Positions 1 to 8,224 of a stretch of 64,000 bases of DNA are shown here, piece after piece. Each line of letters opens with the position of its first letter. The stretch's first letter is position 1. The translations under genes were made by a program, and so were the position numbers. The DNA lies in assembly GCF_016861655.1 (NCBI RefSeq), contig NZ_BOLN01000001.1, positions 310,001 through 374,000 of the forward strand. The letters run 5' to 3'. The DNA comes from Levilactobacillus lanxiensis (GTDB lineage Bacteria; Bacillota; Bacilli; Lactobacillales; Lactobacillaceae). A model generated the notes under the pieces. It was not told the origin of the DNA and ran no database searches. It saw only the letters and a list, made by a program, of their open reading frames with translations.

Positions 1-62
1 ACCTGTGAAGTCCCCTGCTTAACCAGCGCTTCAAAAACCCAAGTGTTTAAAATAACTGTCAT
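1..62 (-). CDS. Partial CDS (N-terminus only), unknown product
   Basis: An open frame starts with ATG at 62 on the minus strand and runs off the left edge of the window; its protein begins MTVILNTWVFEALVKQG. A GGAGG ribosome binding site lies about 8 bases upstream of the ATG. It sits 17 bases downstream of the 84-aa gene on the same strand, so the two are probably one operon driven from the cre-bearing promoter near 393-421. Only about 20 residues are visible, too few to name a family. Confidence 0.6.
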   Translation of the reverse strand, partial: MTVILNTWVFEALVKQGTSQ

Positions 63-79
63 GATTGATTCCTCCATTT

Positions 80-334
80 TTAGTATTGGTTGAGCTGACT
101 GACCCGCTCGAGTAATTGTTCAAAACTCATGTCTTTAAATTTAACTGTGGTCGTGGCAAAATTCTGAGCTTCTACCTGATTAAAATCATTGGCGAGGTAA
201 AACGCCGTGAGATAACTCAGTAAATATTTCTTAGCTGCCGGTGTTAATTGATTTGTGTCAATGCCTGCTTGTGTCGCTGCACTAGCAAATCCCTGTGCAA
301 ACGTCACTGGATCAATAACCGTTCTGTCCGCCAT
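80..334 (-). CDS. Small hypothetical protein, 84 aa
   Basis: The start at 334 (MADRTVIDP) is chosen because GGAGGT lies 7 bases upstream of it; a longer frame to 421 has no such site and would run through the promoter. The protein is acidic and soluble-looking, predicted mostly helical, with no signal peptide, membrane segment or cysteine motif. It is the first gene of a minus-strand operon that continues into the partial gene at the window edge. I do not recognise the family. A likely cre box in the promoter suggests carbon-catabolite control, so a role in carbohydrate use is possible, but this is inference. Confidence 0.6.
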   Translation of the reverse strand: MADRTVIDPVTFAQGFASAATQAGIDTNQLTPAAKKYLLSYLTAFYLANDFNQVEAQNFATTTVKFKDMSFEQLLERVSQLNQY

Positions 335-392
335 CTTAAGAACCTCCATCATCATTTCATTCATCAAAATCCAGCTGGTGATTTCAAAAGCT

Positions 393-421
393 ATGGTAAA
401 CGTTTTCCCAATCTGTGTCAA
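393..421 (-). promoter_or_regulatory. Promoter with cre-like box for the 84-aa gene operon
   Basis: On the minus strand TTGACA (416-421) and TACCAT (393-398) are separated by exactly 17 bases. The spacer contains GGAAAACGTTTACC (395-408), a pseudo-palindrome resembling a CcpA cre box. A second similar box, GGAAAACGTTACCC, lies at 497-510. Confidence 0.6.
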
Positions 422-557
422 CCGCTTTCAGTTTTATTTTATCCTGGTAATATTAGGAAAATCAGATGAAAACGTGACAGCATAGTGTTTGTTTAGGAAA
501 ACGTTACCCTAAAACTTTTTCTAGTCATCCCGCCGTTCCGGTTAACTGCATACAAAA

Positions 558-598
558 AGATGGCTTCGCGCAATCTTAACGATTTTGCGAAGCCATCT
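558..598 (-). terminator. Intrinsic terminator after the CAP-domain gene
   Basis: Inverted repeat AGATGGCTTCGC (558-569) / GCGAAGCCATCT (587-598), followed on the minus strand by a T run. It lies about 90 bases past the stop codon at 690. The rest of 335-689 holds the promoter and cre-like boxes described nearby and nothing else I can support. Confidence 0.8.
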
Positions 599-689
599 CG
601 ATATTTTTCTGGTTGATGTTGTTTAAATCTATAGCGTGTAAGCCGCAATTTCACTAGCAAACAGACTAACTATTTGATGACGCATTTAA

Positions 690-1997
690 CTAATCCTTCA
701 AATCAAATAGCTTGGTCTGATAGCTCACATCGGCTTGATGCACAATGTTTTTAACCGTGATCGTGTAAGCATGATTCAGCTTAATTTGACTGGCAGCCGG
801 CTTGTAGTAAACCGTCGTGCCAAATTCACCATATGAGTCACTGCTGATGCCGACGTTCGTGACTTTAACGGTCTTGTGCGTAGTGTTATCCACGACTTTT
901 ACGGTTGGTGTCGGCGCGTTGCTCCCCATCTGATGCGCAAACGAAACGGACCAAACGGTTGAATCGGCTGCACTCATTGGGAACACACCAGCCTTAGGAA
1001 AGGCTACGGTGTCAGGAGACTCACCGCTACCTGCACCGCCAAAGACGTTCAGATCATTGTAGGCACCGGCCTGGCCGACCCCCACCTTGGTGATGCCACC
1101 CAGGACCCACTCACGGTGACCAGGAATTTCTCCGCTGATATTATTGCCGTCATTAACATACATCAAAATGTTATCGTACGGCTTAGACATTCCCTCACCC
1201 AGGTTACTTGTATTCGTTGCCTCAGCACCATGTTTCCAATCAGCAGTCGAGACAAAGCCGGGCTTAGTGAGCCCAACCAGGCCATGGGAAATGCCCTTGT
1301 TTGCGGCAGCTAATGTCGCTGCACCGTACTGAGCATCCGTATTCCAACTGGCATCAGCGGATACCTTACGCAAGCCGAACATTTCTCGGTAGAAGTTAAT
1401 AGAATCGACCGTGGCATTGATATACTTAGCACTCAATTTCCCAGGAGTGAATGTCTTCTTAACGGATGGCTTCTGGTCATACATGCCTTTGGTCGTGTTG
1501 GCAATTTGCTTGAATTGCTTGCGGTACGTCGCGATTTGTGACCGCTCACTAGCCGTAAAGGCCTTCTTCTCAGAGGTCTTCGCCTTAGTTGCATTCTTCT
1601 TAGTCGATTTAGCCTTGATTTTAGCCTCGGACTTGTAGGCATCCGAACGTGGATCACTGTCTTTTAGTTTCTTGACGTTTTTAGCAACAACGTATCCGAC
1701 GAAATGGCCGCTCTTCTTCTGCAATTCACGATAAGTAACACGCTTGCCATTAGTTTTCTTTACAGTGAATTTTAAATCAGACCAAAAGATTCGTTGCTTG
1801 GTTTTTAACTTCTTCGTCAGCCGATAGTTTTTATAGATGGCACCCTTCGTGACAACATATTGTTCCTCCCATCCCTCTGACTCCCAGGAAACAATTGTTG
1901 CTGCCTTGTGCTTTGCCTGTGCCGGTGCGGTTCCCAACAAACCGCCAACCGACAAGGCTGCCAACCCAACGGCGATAAATTTTAAACAAGATTTCAT
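690..1997 (-). CDS. Secreted CAP (SCP/PR1-like) domain protein
   Basis: 435 aa. The start at 1997 (MKSCLKF) follows GGAGGC by 8 bases; the in-frame ATG at 2012 overlaps that site and is rejected. A Sec signal peptide covers residues 1-28 and ends in APAQA. Next comes a basic Tyr/Lys-rich segment of SH3-like appearance (about 40-110, with NGKRVTYREL), then a Lys/Ala-rich linker, then a CAP domain (about 195-320) with INFYREMFGL, NLGEGMS and GHREWVLGG motifs. CAP proteins are extracellular, and bacterial ones are often cell-wall associated with unsettled biochemical activity. A related basic segment occurs in the exported protein at 43702-44436. It is divergently arranged with the C39-like gene at 2287. 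Confidence 0.85.
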   Translation of the reverse strand: MKSCLKFIAVGLAALSVGGLLGTAPAQAKHKAATIVSWESEGWEEQYVVTKGAIYKNYRLTKKLKTKQRIFWSDLKFTVKKTNGKRVTYRELQKKSGHFVGYVVAKNVKKLKDSDPRSDAYKSEAKIKAKSTKKNATKAKTSEKKAFTASERSQIATYRKQFKQIANTTKGMYDQKPSVKKTFTPGKLSAKYINATVDSINFYREMFGLRKVSADASWNTDAQYGAATLAAANKGISHGLVGLTKPGFVSTADWKHGAEATNTSNLGEGMSKPYDNILMYVNDGNNISGEIPGHREWVLGGITKVGVGQAGAYNDLNVFGGAGSGESPDTVAFPKAGVFPMSAADSTVWSVSFAHQMGSNAPTPTVKVVDNTTHKTVKVTNVGISSDSYGEFGTTVYYKPAASQIKLNHAYTITVKNIVHQADVSYQTKLFDLKD

Positions 1998-2286
1998 TTT
2001 CAATGCCTCCAAAGTACTATGTATTAACTACTATTGTGATTACACAATTAATCATACGAGTTGTTCACCCGAAATTCCATGGTTTCCCGCTTTATTGTCG
2101 TGGCTTTTTTACAAAGAAGCCTGCACAACGTTATTCCTGATAAGTACCGTCACAGCACCGTTCAGCTTTGTTTTTACCATTGTTTCACCCTCACATAAGC
2201 GGTACAATGAGAGATATCGAAACCATTATTATGGCGGATTATCTGTTCATTAAATAATTTTAATACATATAAAGGTGGCAATTTTC

Positions 2287-3303
2287 ATGAAACGATTTAT
2301 TGGAAGCCTGGCCGTATTGGGTCTGGGCCTCTTCTTAGGGACAGCCCCTAATGGCACCGCCTACGCCAAAACGGCCATGTCATCTGCTTCGGCAACCGCA
2401 ACGGCTAAGACAGCCACGGGTGAGACCACTCCGGCTAAGTCCGAAACGACGAGCTCTGAATCTTCCGTGAGCTCGTCAGAATCAACGTCCTCATCTTCAT
2501 CATCGGCCAGCTCGGAATCTAAACCTAAACCAAAGCCGAAGCCAACGCCAAAGCCGGTCTATCGTAAGGTTTTCAGCAAACAAACGGTTAACTACTACAC
2601 CAAGATTGGGGCCAACCAGAAACACAACTACAAGGTCTACAAAACTGGTGGTGCTAAGTCTTCTGCCAAGAACATGCAGGCCATTTCAAACGGCCGGGCC
2701 TACGCCAACAAGAAGGTTCACATCACCCGCGAGGAAACCATGGCAGATGGTCTTTGGTTGAAATTCACTTACAACCACACCCAAACCGGCTGGATTCACC
2801 GCAATGGAACTGTGAAATCCTACCGTTGGTTGAACGTGCCACTGATTGCGCAACGGCCAGAATTACCAACTGGTTGTGAGATCACCGCCACCACGATGAT
2901 GCTTCAATACGCAGGCGCCAAGGTCACCAAGATGTCTTTGGCTAAGGAAATGCCCCGCAGTTCGAACCCTAACAAGGGATTTGTCGGCAGTTCTTATTCT
3001 CGTTCTGGCTGGTGGATCTATCCTAAGGGCCTGATGGGCACCGTGAAGAATCACCTGGGTTCTGCCAAGGATATGACACGGGCTTCATTTAGCAAAATGA
3101 AAGTCCAAATCAACGAGGGACACCCCGTCGTTATCTGGGTTGCCGGCGTCGATGGCTTCGTCAACCACGCCATCACCCTTTCTGGCTACAGCAGCACGCG
3201 GGCCTACTACAACGACCCTTGGACCAAGAAGAAGACCAGCATGACGCTTGCCAACTTACATAATCACCGTAAGAAGGACGCCTACCGGGCTTTGAGTTAT
3301 TAA
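2287..3303 (+). CDS. Exported C39-like (papain-fold) peptidase family protein
   Basis: 338 aa. ATG at 2287 is preferred over an in-frame GTG at 2275 because the AAAGGTGG site overlaps the GTG. Signal peptide 1-27, then a Ser/Thr/Glu-rich linker and a KPKPKPKPTPKP wall-spanning segment (to about 95), a short SH3-like region, and a C-terminal Peptidase_C39_2-like domain (about 175-338). The presumed catalytic Cys is in ELPTGCEITA and the His in FVNHAITLSGY, followed by YNDPW. It is probably a surface-attached thiol peptidase or cell-wall protein; the substrate cannot be read from sequence. It lies 46 bases upstream of an NlpC/P60 gene on the same strand, so co-expression is likely. Confidence 0.8.
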   Translation: MKRFIGSLAVLGLGLFLGTAPNGTAYAKTAMSSASATATAKTATGETTPAKSETTSSESSVSSSESTSSSSSSASSESKPKPKPKPTPKPVYRKVFSKQTVNYYTKIGANQKHNYKVYKTGGAKSSAKNMQAISNGRAYANKKVHITREETMADGLWLKFTYNHTQTGWIHRNGTVKSYRWLNVPLIAQRPELPTGCEITATTMMLQYAGAKVTKMSLAKEMPRSSNPNKGFVGSSYSRSGWWIYPKGLMGTVKNHLGSAKDMTRASFSKMKVQINEGHPVVIWVAGVDGFVNHAITLSGYSSTRAYYNDPWTKKKTSMTLANLHNHRKKDAYRALSY

Positions 3304-3349
3304 TTAGATTTCCATAATAAGTTCACCTAAAATAAAGGAGCGAAATACA

Positions 3350-4387
3350 TTGAACAAGCATTGGTTATCCGCCTTACTCGTCATCGCCGGACTTGCCAGC
3401 GTTGGTGCTACAACCACCGCGCAGGCCAAGACCGACTACTACACCAAGAATCCCGGCATCATCCGGGTCAAGAAGACCGTCGCCTACTACAAGGACGCAG
3501 CCAAGACCAAGCACGTCACCACGGTTCACAAGGGTCACTTTGCCAAGATTTCTAAAGTGGTCACGCTCAAGGGTCACGCACCCGTTTTAAAGACCAACAC
3601 CGGCAAGTACGTCACGGCCAACAAGGCATTCGTTGCCAAGACCAAGGGTTACCAAAATCCTAAGAAGTACTACCAAGTCAACTACACCAAGGTTAAGCCT
3701 TACGGTAAGGTCGGCTACACCGTCAAGCGTGGTTACGAAGGTATCAAGACCTGGAAGATCATGCGTCGTTTAGGTACAGCCAATGGTTATAACAAATATA
3801 ATTCTGCGACCTACTACGCCGTTAAGAATTTCCAACGTAAGCACCACCTGAAGGTCACTGGGAACGTCAACGAAAAGACCTGGGTCAAATTGGGCTTCTC
3901 CAAGTCCAGCTGGACCAGCATTGATTCTTACACCGCTCCCCTTGGCGCTCACGCCTGGAACGGCCGTAAGGAACACATCGAGGCCATGATCAAGCAAGCC
4001 TACAAGTACAAGGGCAATCCCTACTTAGTCGGCTCTTCATCCAAGCCAATTTACGGCACGGACTGCTCTGGTCTGGTAATGCAATCCCTGTACGCTGGTG
4101 GTATCAACACCAAGCCAATCAGCTCCATCCATCACGCTTACCCTGGTAACGAATGGAATTCTCGCAACCTTTGGGCTAGCAAGAAGTTCCAACACGTCGC
4201 CTACAGTCACAAGAAGCGTGGCGACCTGGTCTTCTACTACGAACCTGGTACCCACGTCATCTGGCACGTGGCCATTTACTTAGGTAAGGGCAAAGTCATC
4301 GAAAGCTGGCCACCACGGATCATGGTCCAACCTATCAAGAACGGTCAACGCTCATATGTTGCCGGAATTGCTCGGGTTTTCCACTAA
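3350..4387 (+). CDS. Secreted NlpC/P60 peptidoglycan hydrolase with PG-binding domain
   Basis: 345 aa, TTG start at 3350 with AAAGGAG nine bases upstream. The signal peptide ends ATTTAQA near residue 26. A basic Lys/Tyr-rich region is followed by a PG_binding_1-like repeat (about 125-185, containing AVKNFQRKHHLKVTG), then an NlpC/P60 domain (about 205-345). Catalytic Cys lies in YGTDCSGLVMQS and His in HVIWHVAIYLGKG. The family cleaves D-Glu to diamino acid bonds in peptidoglycan stem peptides, so this is a probable endopeptidase acting outside the cell. It forms a likely two-gene unit with the C39-like protein and ends in a terminator at 4413-4447. Confidence 0.88.
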   Translation: MNKHWLSALLVIAGLASVGATTTAQAKTDYYTKNPGIIRVKKTVAYYKDAAKTKHVTTVHKGHFAKISKVVTLKGHAPVLKTNTGKYVTANKAFVAKTKGYQNPKKYYQVNYTKVKPYGKVGYTVKRGYEGIKTWKIMRRLGTANGYNKYNSATYYAVKNFQRKHHLKVTGNVNEKTWVKLGFSKSSWTSIDSYTAPLGAHAWNGRKEHIEAMIKQAYKYKGNPYLVGSSSKPIYGTDCSGLVMQSLYAGGINTKPISSIHHAYPGNEWNSRNLWASKKFQHVAYSHKKRGDLVFYYEPGTHVIWHVAIYLGKGKVIESWPPRIMVQPIKNGQRSYVAGIARVFH

Positions 4388-4412
4388 AAATTTAATTTAA
4401 CGCACGACAGTT

Positions 4413-4447
4413 AAGCGACTAATCCGATTGGGGGTTGGTCGCTTTTG
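4413..4447 (+). terminator. Intrinsic terminator after the NlpC/P60 gene
   Basis: AAGCGAC (4413-4419) pairs with GTCGCTT (4438-4444) and is followed by a short T run. It is 25 bases past the stop codon. Confidence 0.65.
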
Positions 4448-4584
4448 TTGTGGCGTTTCGTTGCTATTGGGGTGGGGCCATGGTAAGGTTCGAGTACAGT
4501 TAATTGCTGATACTTAAAAATATTTGACCTCTTTTTACGGAGTTAACCCTTAGAACGACTAATTTGAATTCTGAGGTGATTTCC

Positions 4585-4931
4585 GTGAAACCTGACCCAC
4601 CAATTATCAAAATCATTCAGCGTATCGAACATGATTACGAACAAAAACAACTTCACTTTACCTCCACAAGAAATCCACTGATTTTTTGCGCTCACGTGGT
4701 CTGCGCGCCAGAACCGTTCTTAGACTTACCGTCCGCCAACTACCCGATAGCCACAGTTACCGGGGACCATCCCTGCATCACTGGCTGACAGAGTTTATCG
4801 TTTACGAATTTATCGAAAATATTTTAGACGGTGATATGTACGTTAAATTTGATCTATCACCCACAACAAGCCAACTAGAATCCATCCATCCGCGTGAAAA
4901 GCCGTTGAATCACACTTGGAAGCAATACTGA
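4585..4931 (+). pseudogene. MqsR-family toxin gene broken by a -1 frameshift
   Basis: A frame starting GTG at 4585 (GAGGTG site upstream; MKPDPPIIKIIQRIEHDY) reads to TSTRNPLIF and then leaves frame. The continuation in another frame reads FLRSRGLRARTVLRLTV, then YRGP, then DGDMYVKFDL, then a short tail ending at 4931. One extra T in the T6 tract at 4682-4687 would rejoin them into a 115-aa protein. The order of motifs (R-x-N, LxxxGL, SYRGP, YVKFDL) is that of MqsR-type mRNA interferases. Two HTH proteins follow directly, as antitoxins do. As read, the toxin cannot be made full-length. A sequencing error in the homopolymer or programmed slippage remain alternatives. Confidence 0.6.
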
Positions 4932-4948
4932 CATTGGAGGCAAACGAG

Positions 4949-5470
4949 ATGGCACCTAAAATCATTGGTCAAACAATCTATTCATTCCCTAACCAAGCCG
5001 TTACTTTCACAATTATTGAACTACAAGAAGTGGTCCTCATTAACGGCGAAGAAATTAAAAATACCCATCGCTACTGGGTCCCAACTGGCGACAACCTCGC
5101 TGACGCTGAAAATTACGTCGAGCCTCTCACTAATCCTGATGAGAACTTAGATGCGGACTACCAACTGTACCGGCAACAATTCAATCTCTTAACGCCACAA
5201 GAAATCCGTCAGGCCCGAGAAGCTCTCGGACTATCTCGCGCGACAACAGCGTTACTCCTAAACCTTTCTGAACCACAATTTAGTGCCATTGAAGATGACG
5301 ACATTTTACAAACGCGCAAGCAAGACGCAAAGCTACGCCTACTGAAGAACCCTCAAGAATTACGGACAAGCGTCAATCGCTACCAGAAAACAATTGAGCG
5401 CCAAGCGACACGCTACCAGATAGATCTCAGCGACCTCAATCGCCTTCTATCGCCAAACGCATTGTCCTAA
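4949..5470 (+). CDS. HTH antitoxin-like protein (MqsA-type partner), copy 1
   Basis: 173 aa. ATG at 4949 has GGAGG eight bases upstream; the frame could start at 4916 but without a site. The N-terminal half carries NTHRYWVP near residue 40 and an acidic stretch. The C-terminal half has an XRE-like helix-turn-helix (about 85-130, TPQEIRQAREALGLSR). This resembles the DNA-binding half of MqsA/YgiT-type antitoxins but lacks the CxxC zinc ribbon. It lies 17 bases after the broken MqsR-like gene, so it likely represses its own operon and once neutralised that toxin. It is paralogous to the next gene. Confidence 0.65.
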   Translation: MAPKIIGQTIYSFPNQAVTFTIIELQEVVLINGEEIKNTHRYWVPTGDNLADAENYVEPLTNPDENLDADYQLYRQQFNLLTPQEIRQAREALGLSRATTALLLNLSEPQFSAIEDDDILQTRKQDAKLRLLKNPQELRTSVNRYQKTIERQATRYQIDLSDLNRLLSPNALS

Positions 5471-5501
5471 TTAAAAACGTCATGGAAAGTAGGCACACAA
5501 T

Positions 5502-6017
5502 ATGAAAATCATTGATCACGTAACCGCCGCCGATGCTATGGAAAATAATCTAGCATACACGGTCATTGAACTCACGGAAACGGAGTTAATTGGGGGCGAC
5601 CCTCTGGAAAATACGCACCGCTATTGGGTTCCTGCCGGGAGCGATATTCACGATTCAGAGACTTACCTAGAGCCACTAGATAATGTTGACACCAATTTCA
5701 CTTCAGACTATCGGCTGTATCGTGAAACATACGGTTTTCTTTTTCCAGCAGAGATAAAAGCTGCCCGCGAACAATTAGGCCTAACCTTACGTGAAACCGC
5801 CTTGATTCTGGCTATGAGCTTTGCGACTCTCTCCAACATCGAAAATAGTCTTCTTCTACAATCTTTTGACCAGGAAATTAAGCTCCGTCTTCTGACCCAG
5901 CCAAATGACTTACGGAATCTCATCCGGCAACATCGGCCATTGATTCGTTCTCGAGCTCCTAAAAATGACGTCAACGCCGATAAGCTCTTTAGTAAGCTTA
6001 ATTTAGCCATTGATTAG
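5502..6017 (+). CDS. HTH antitoxin-like protein, tandem paralogue (copy 2)
   Basis: 171 aa, ATG at 5502 with a GGAAAG site. It shares with the preceding gene the NTHRYWVP motif, the DYRLYRE segment, the HTH (FPAEIKAAREQLGLTLRE) and the IKLRLLTQP motif after it, so it arose by tandem duplication. It has no toxin gene of its own. Either both act on one toxin, or one has taken on another regulatory job. No zinc-binding cysteines are present. The hairpin at 6071-6100 closes the operon. Confidence 0.65.
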   Translation: MKIIDHVTAADAMENNLAYTVIELTETELIGGDPLENTHRYWVPAGSDIHDSETYLEPLDNVDTNFTSDYRLYRETYGFLFPAEIKAAREQLGLTLRETALILAMSFATLSNIENSLLLQSFDQEIKLRLLTQPNDLRNLIRQHRPLIRSRAPKNDVNADKLFSKLNLAID

Positions 6018-6070
6018 GCTCATCAGTCCCTGACACGTCATGCCGCATTGTCACAAATAGCCACACAAAA

Positions 6071-6100
6071 GCGACGACTACAAAAATAAGTAGTCGTCGC
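6071..6100. terminator. Bidirectional terminator between convergent genes
   Basis: Perfect 10-bp stem GCGACGACTA / TAGTCGTCGC with a 10-base loop. The T run is better on the minus strand, so it mainly serves the arginase-fold gene at 6143 and also ends the antitoxin-like operon. Confidence 0.75.
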
Positions 6101-6142
6101 CTTTAGTATCAGTTGGTAACACGCCGTTACCTTTTATTTGCT

Positions 6143-6979
6143 TTAGTTAAAAATTGAAATATCACGCAACGCTTGGCGCAGATTAAGTGCATCCTGAGGC
6201 AACGGCGCGGCGATGCTGAAACCAACTAAATCGGCTTGTGCGCTGATATCTTGCATCAACCGCACGACCTGCCGCAGCGCCAATTCACCCGTATTCGCAT
6301 CTGCTGGTTCCGTGTAAGATTGGGCTGGTAAAATCGACCGGAAGTCCGCGCGTGTCAGGACATCCAGGTCAAAATGAACGGCAATCTGAGTTAGATGTTC
6401 CGCCGCCATCCAATCCAGCACGGACTGGCTGTCACTGGCGATATCCTCCGCGGTGGCGTGCCGAATGCCCAGCGACGTAACTGCCTGGTCCATGGGACGC
6501 AACGGCTCGTTTAGTCCCGCATACATCAACTGGCGTGGCAGGAGTGGTTGGTGCACGGCCAACGCTGGATTGCCCTGCCCCAGCAAGTTGCCCGCCACCA
6601 TTTCGGATAAGTGCGATGACGTGCTTGGATCGGCAATGTCCGGGTGTGTGCCCAGCCACAACACGCCGAGATGCTCGCCGTACTTGCCGCTCAAGTAATC
6701 CACCGGCGCCACAGAAATGACACTCCCACCACCGGCCGTAATCACGCGGTCGGGGTGCTTGGCAGCTAAAATCGCTTGTGTCTCCGCAATTTGCTGCAAG
6801 ACGACTGGCTGATTCCCGCCACCAGCCACGATTCCCTCAGCCAGCGGCACCTGAATCGTTTCTGTACCAGCATCTGGCGGTAAAATCAACGACAACAACT
6901 GCGCACTCAGTCGATTATCAGCCGCACTAGCCCCCGGCCACTGCAGCAAAACCAACCGAATCGTTCGCTTCTTATCCAT
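6143..6979 (-). CDS. Arginase/agmatinase-fold protein with degenerate metal site
   Basis: 278 aa; ATG at 6979 (MDKKRTIR) is chosen over 7000 because AAGGATGG lies upstream of it. The overall pattern is that of the ureohydrolase family, with motifs in order at about 90 (AGGGSVIS), 115 (WLGTHPDIA) and 205 (HFDLDVLTRADF). The usual manganese ligands are partly lost: GGDHS has become GGGSVIS, DAHxD has become GTHPD, and the third Asp of DxDxxDP is Arg. Hydrolysis of arginine or agmatine is therefore doubtful; a different substrate or a non-catalytic role is possible. It lies 47 bases downstream of a MerR-type gene on the same strand and is probably controlled by it. Confidence 0.7.
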   Translation of the reverse strand: MDKKRTIRLVLLQWPGASAADNRLSAQLLSLILPPDAGTETIQVPLAEGIVAGGGNQPVVLQQIAETQAILAAKHPDRVITAGGGSVISVAPVDYLSGKYGEHLGVLWLGTHPDIADPSTSSHLSEMVAGNLLGQGNPALAVHQPLLPRQLMYAGLNEPLRPMDQAVTSLGIRHATAEDIASDSQSVLDWMAAEHLTQIAVHFDLDVLTRADFRSILPAQSYTEPADANTGELALRQVVRLMQDISAQADLVGFSIAAPLPQDALNLRQALRDISIFN

Positions 6980-7026
6980 GAAAAACGCCCATCCTTCCAT
7001 TTGTGAAATAGATAACTACCCCTAGT

Positions 7027-7761
7027 CTATTTCACTTCGGTCGGATTAGCAAATACCTCCACGCAGTACGACTTACGCCCACAGTGCGGGCAAACTAACT
7101 TCCGGGCTCGTGGATTGTGCCCCGCCCAAAAGGCAGCCCAGAACCGCGGCTGAAAGGTCGTTTGGCATCGGGGACAAACGTATGCCACCGACCGCATGTA
7201 CCACCGCATCAACACCGTTGCCACGACAACGGCTAGGGCCATTGCGCCGCCGAAAACCCACCAATTACCCGATTGCCAAGAGTAAACCAGCCCGGCCACC
7301 TCAATGGCGTCCATCGCAAGACCACCTGCAAGTAACCTGACGCGTGCCTGTTTCAAAGCTTGATGATTATTCATTAATCGATCCATGTCCTGAATGGATT
7401 TGAGGGGCACATTGGCCGTATCGGTTAGGCTCTTCTGCACGGCGACCACCGTTTTAAGCTGAGTTACCGCCTCGTCGCGGTCGTGTGTTAGCCGCTTGGT
7501 CTGTTCCGCCAGCAGTAAGGACAAGACTTCCTGAGCATTATCACTGGTCCGAATCTCCTGGATGGCGGCCAGCTTCAGGCCAAGGCTCTTCAGGAGCAGG
7601 ATCAACTTCAACTGTTCATAGTCATCTGCCGTATAAATGCGCCGGCCACCGTCAGAAATTTCTGTGGGTTTGAGCACGTTCTTCTGGTCATAATACTGTA
7701 GTGTTCGGACCGAAATGCCTGCTAACCGAGCCAATTCACCCGTCGTGTATGTGTTTGACAT
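7027..7761 (-). CDS. MerR-family regulator with C-terminal membrane and zinc-ribbon region
   Basis: 244 aa; start at 7761 (MSNTYTTGEL) follows AGGAGGTG by 6 bases. N-terminal MerR winged HTH (1-70, YTTGELARLAGISVRTLQYYD), then a coiled coil (about 85-130). Two hydrophobic segments (about 150-195) and a C-terminal ribbon with CPRC and CPHC pairs follow. Typical MerR proteins end after the coiled coil and an effector domain; a membrane-embedded tail is unusual and suggests sensing at the membrane, or control through its own ribbon. It precedes the arginase-fold gene in a likely two-gene operon. Confidence 0.8.
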   Translation of the reverse strand: MSNTYTTGELARLAGISVRTLQYYDQKNVLKPTEISDGGRRIYTADDYEQLKLILLLKSLGLKLAAIQEIRTSDNAQEVLSLLLAEQTKRLTHDRDEAVTQLKTVVAVQKSLTDTANVPLKSIQDMDRLMNNHQALKQARVRLLAGGLAMDAIEVAGLVYSWQSGNWWVFGGAMALAVVVATVLMRWYMRSVAYVCPRCQTTFQPRFWAAFWAGHNPRARKLVCPHCGRKSYCVEVFANPTEVK

Positions 7762-7853
7762 GGATCTCACCTCCTGAGTCTAGTTATAACGGATGACGCC
7801 GCGTAACGAGCAAGTCTTTTTTCTCAATTGTTTCAAGTTAGGTTAGTTAATGG

Positions 7854-8050
7854 CGTTCCCGGCGGCGAATTCAAGGTGCCCTGCTGTGGGGAACGGCTCC
7901 AGCCTGAGGAACGGTCTTCCGCCTCGACTTGAAACCTCGCTGAGAATCACGAGTTTCCAAGCGCGTCCCATGCTCTAAGTTGAGACAAGCCCACTCAACT
8001 AAGACCATCGACACAGCTGACCACCTTGATTCGCCTCTGGTCACTGACAC
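7854..8050 (-). repeat. Family-1 structured repeat, copy 1
   Basis: Shares CCCTGCTGTGGGGAACGG and ATCGACACAGCTG blocks with the other copies. On the minus strand it forms hairpin 1 (CTTAGTTGAG / CTCAACTTAG) and hairpin 2 (CTTGGAAACTCG / CGAGGTTTCAAG). It fills the gap between the MerR and glycerate kinase genes. Confidence 0.8.
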
Positions 8051-8176
8051 TTGCCCTAATTTTCCAATCAGCTTAAATGCTTGTAACTGGTATGCCAACG
8101 TACAATTCCTTAACCTTTTTTTAGAATCCTAGTTTCCTGTCCACAGGACTCGAACACTTTTTTCAATTATACAGAA

Positions 8177-8220
8177 ATAACCCGGGACATATCAATTCTG
8201 CCTGATATGTCCCGGGTTAT
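8177..8220 (-). terminator. Strong hairpin terminator after glycerate kinase
   Basis: 18-bp perfect stem (8177-8194 with 8203-8220), containing AACCCGGGACATATCA, and an 8-base loop. It lies 4 bases beyond the stop codon at 8225. Confidence 0.85.
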
Positions 8221-8224
8221 ATTT

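Noticed and set aside
4564..4788. 74-aa frame taken as an intact small protein
   Set aside because: Its second half (after the T6 tract) has no family pattern, while the other frame continues the MqsR-like pattern; a frameshift explains both better.
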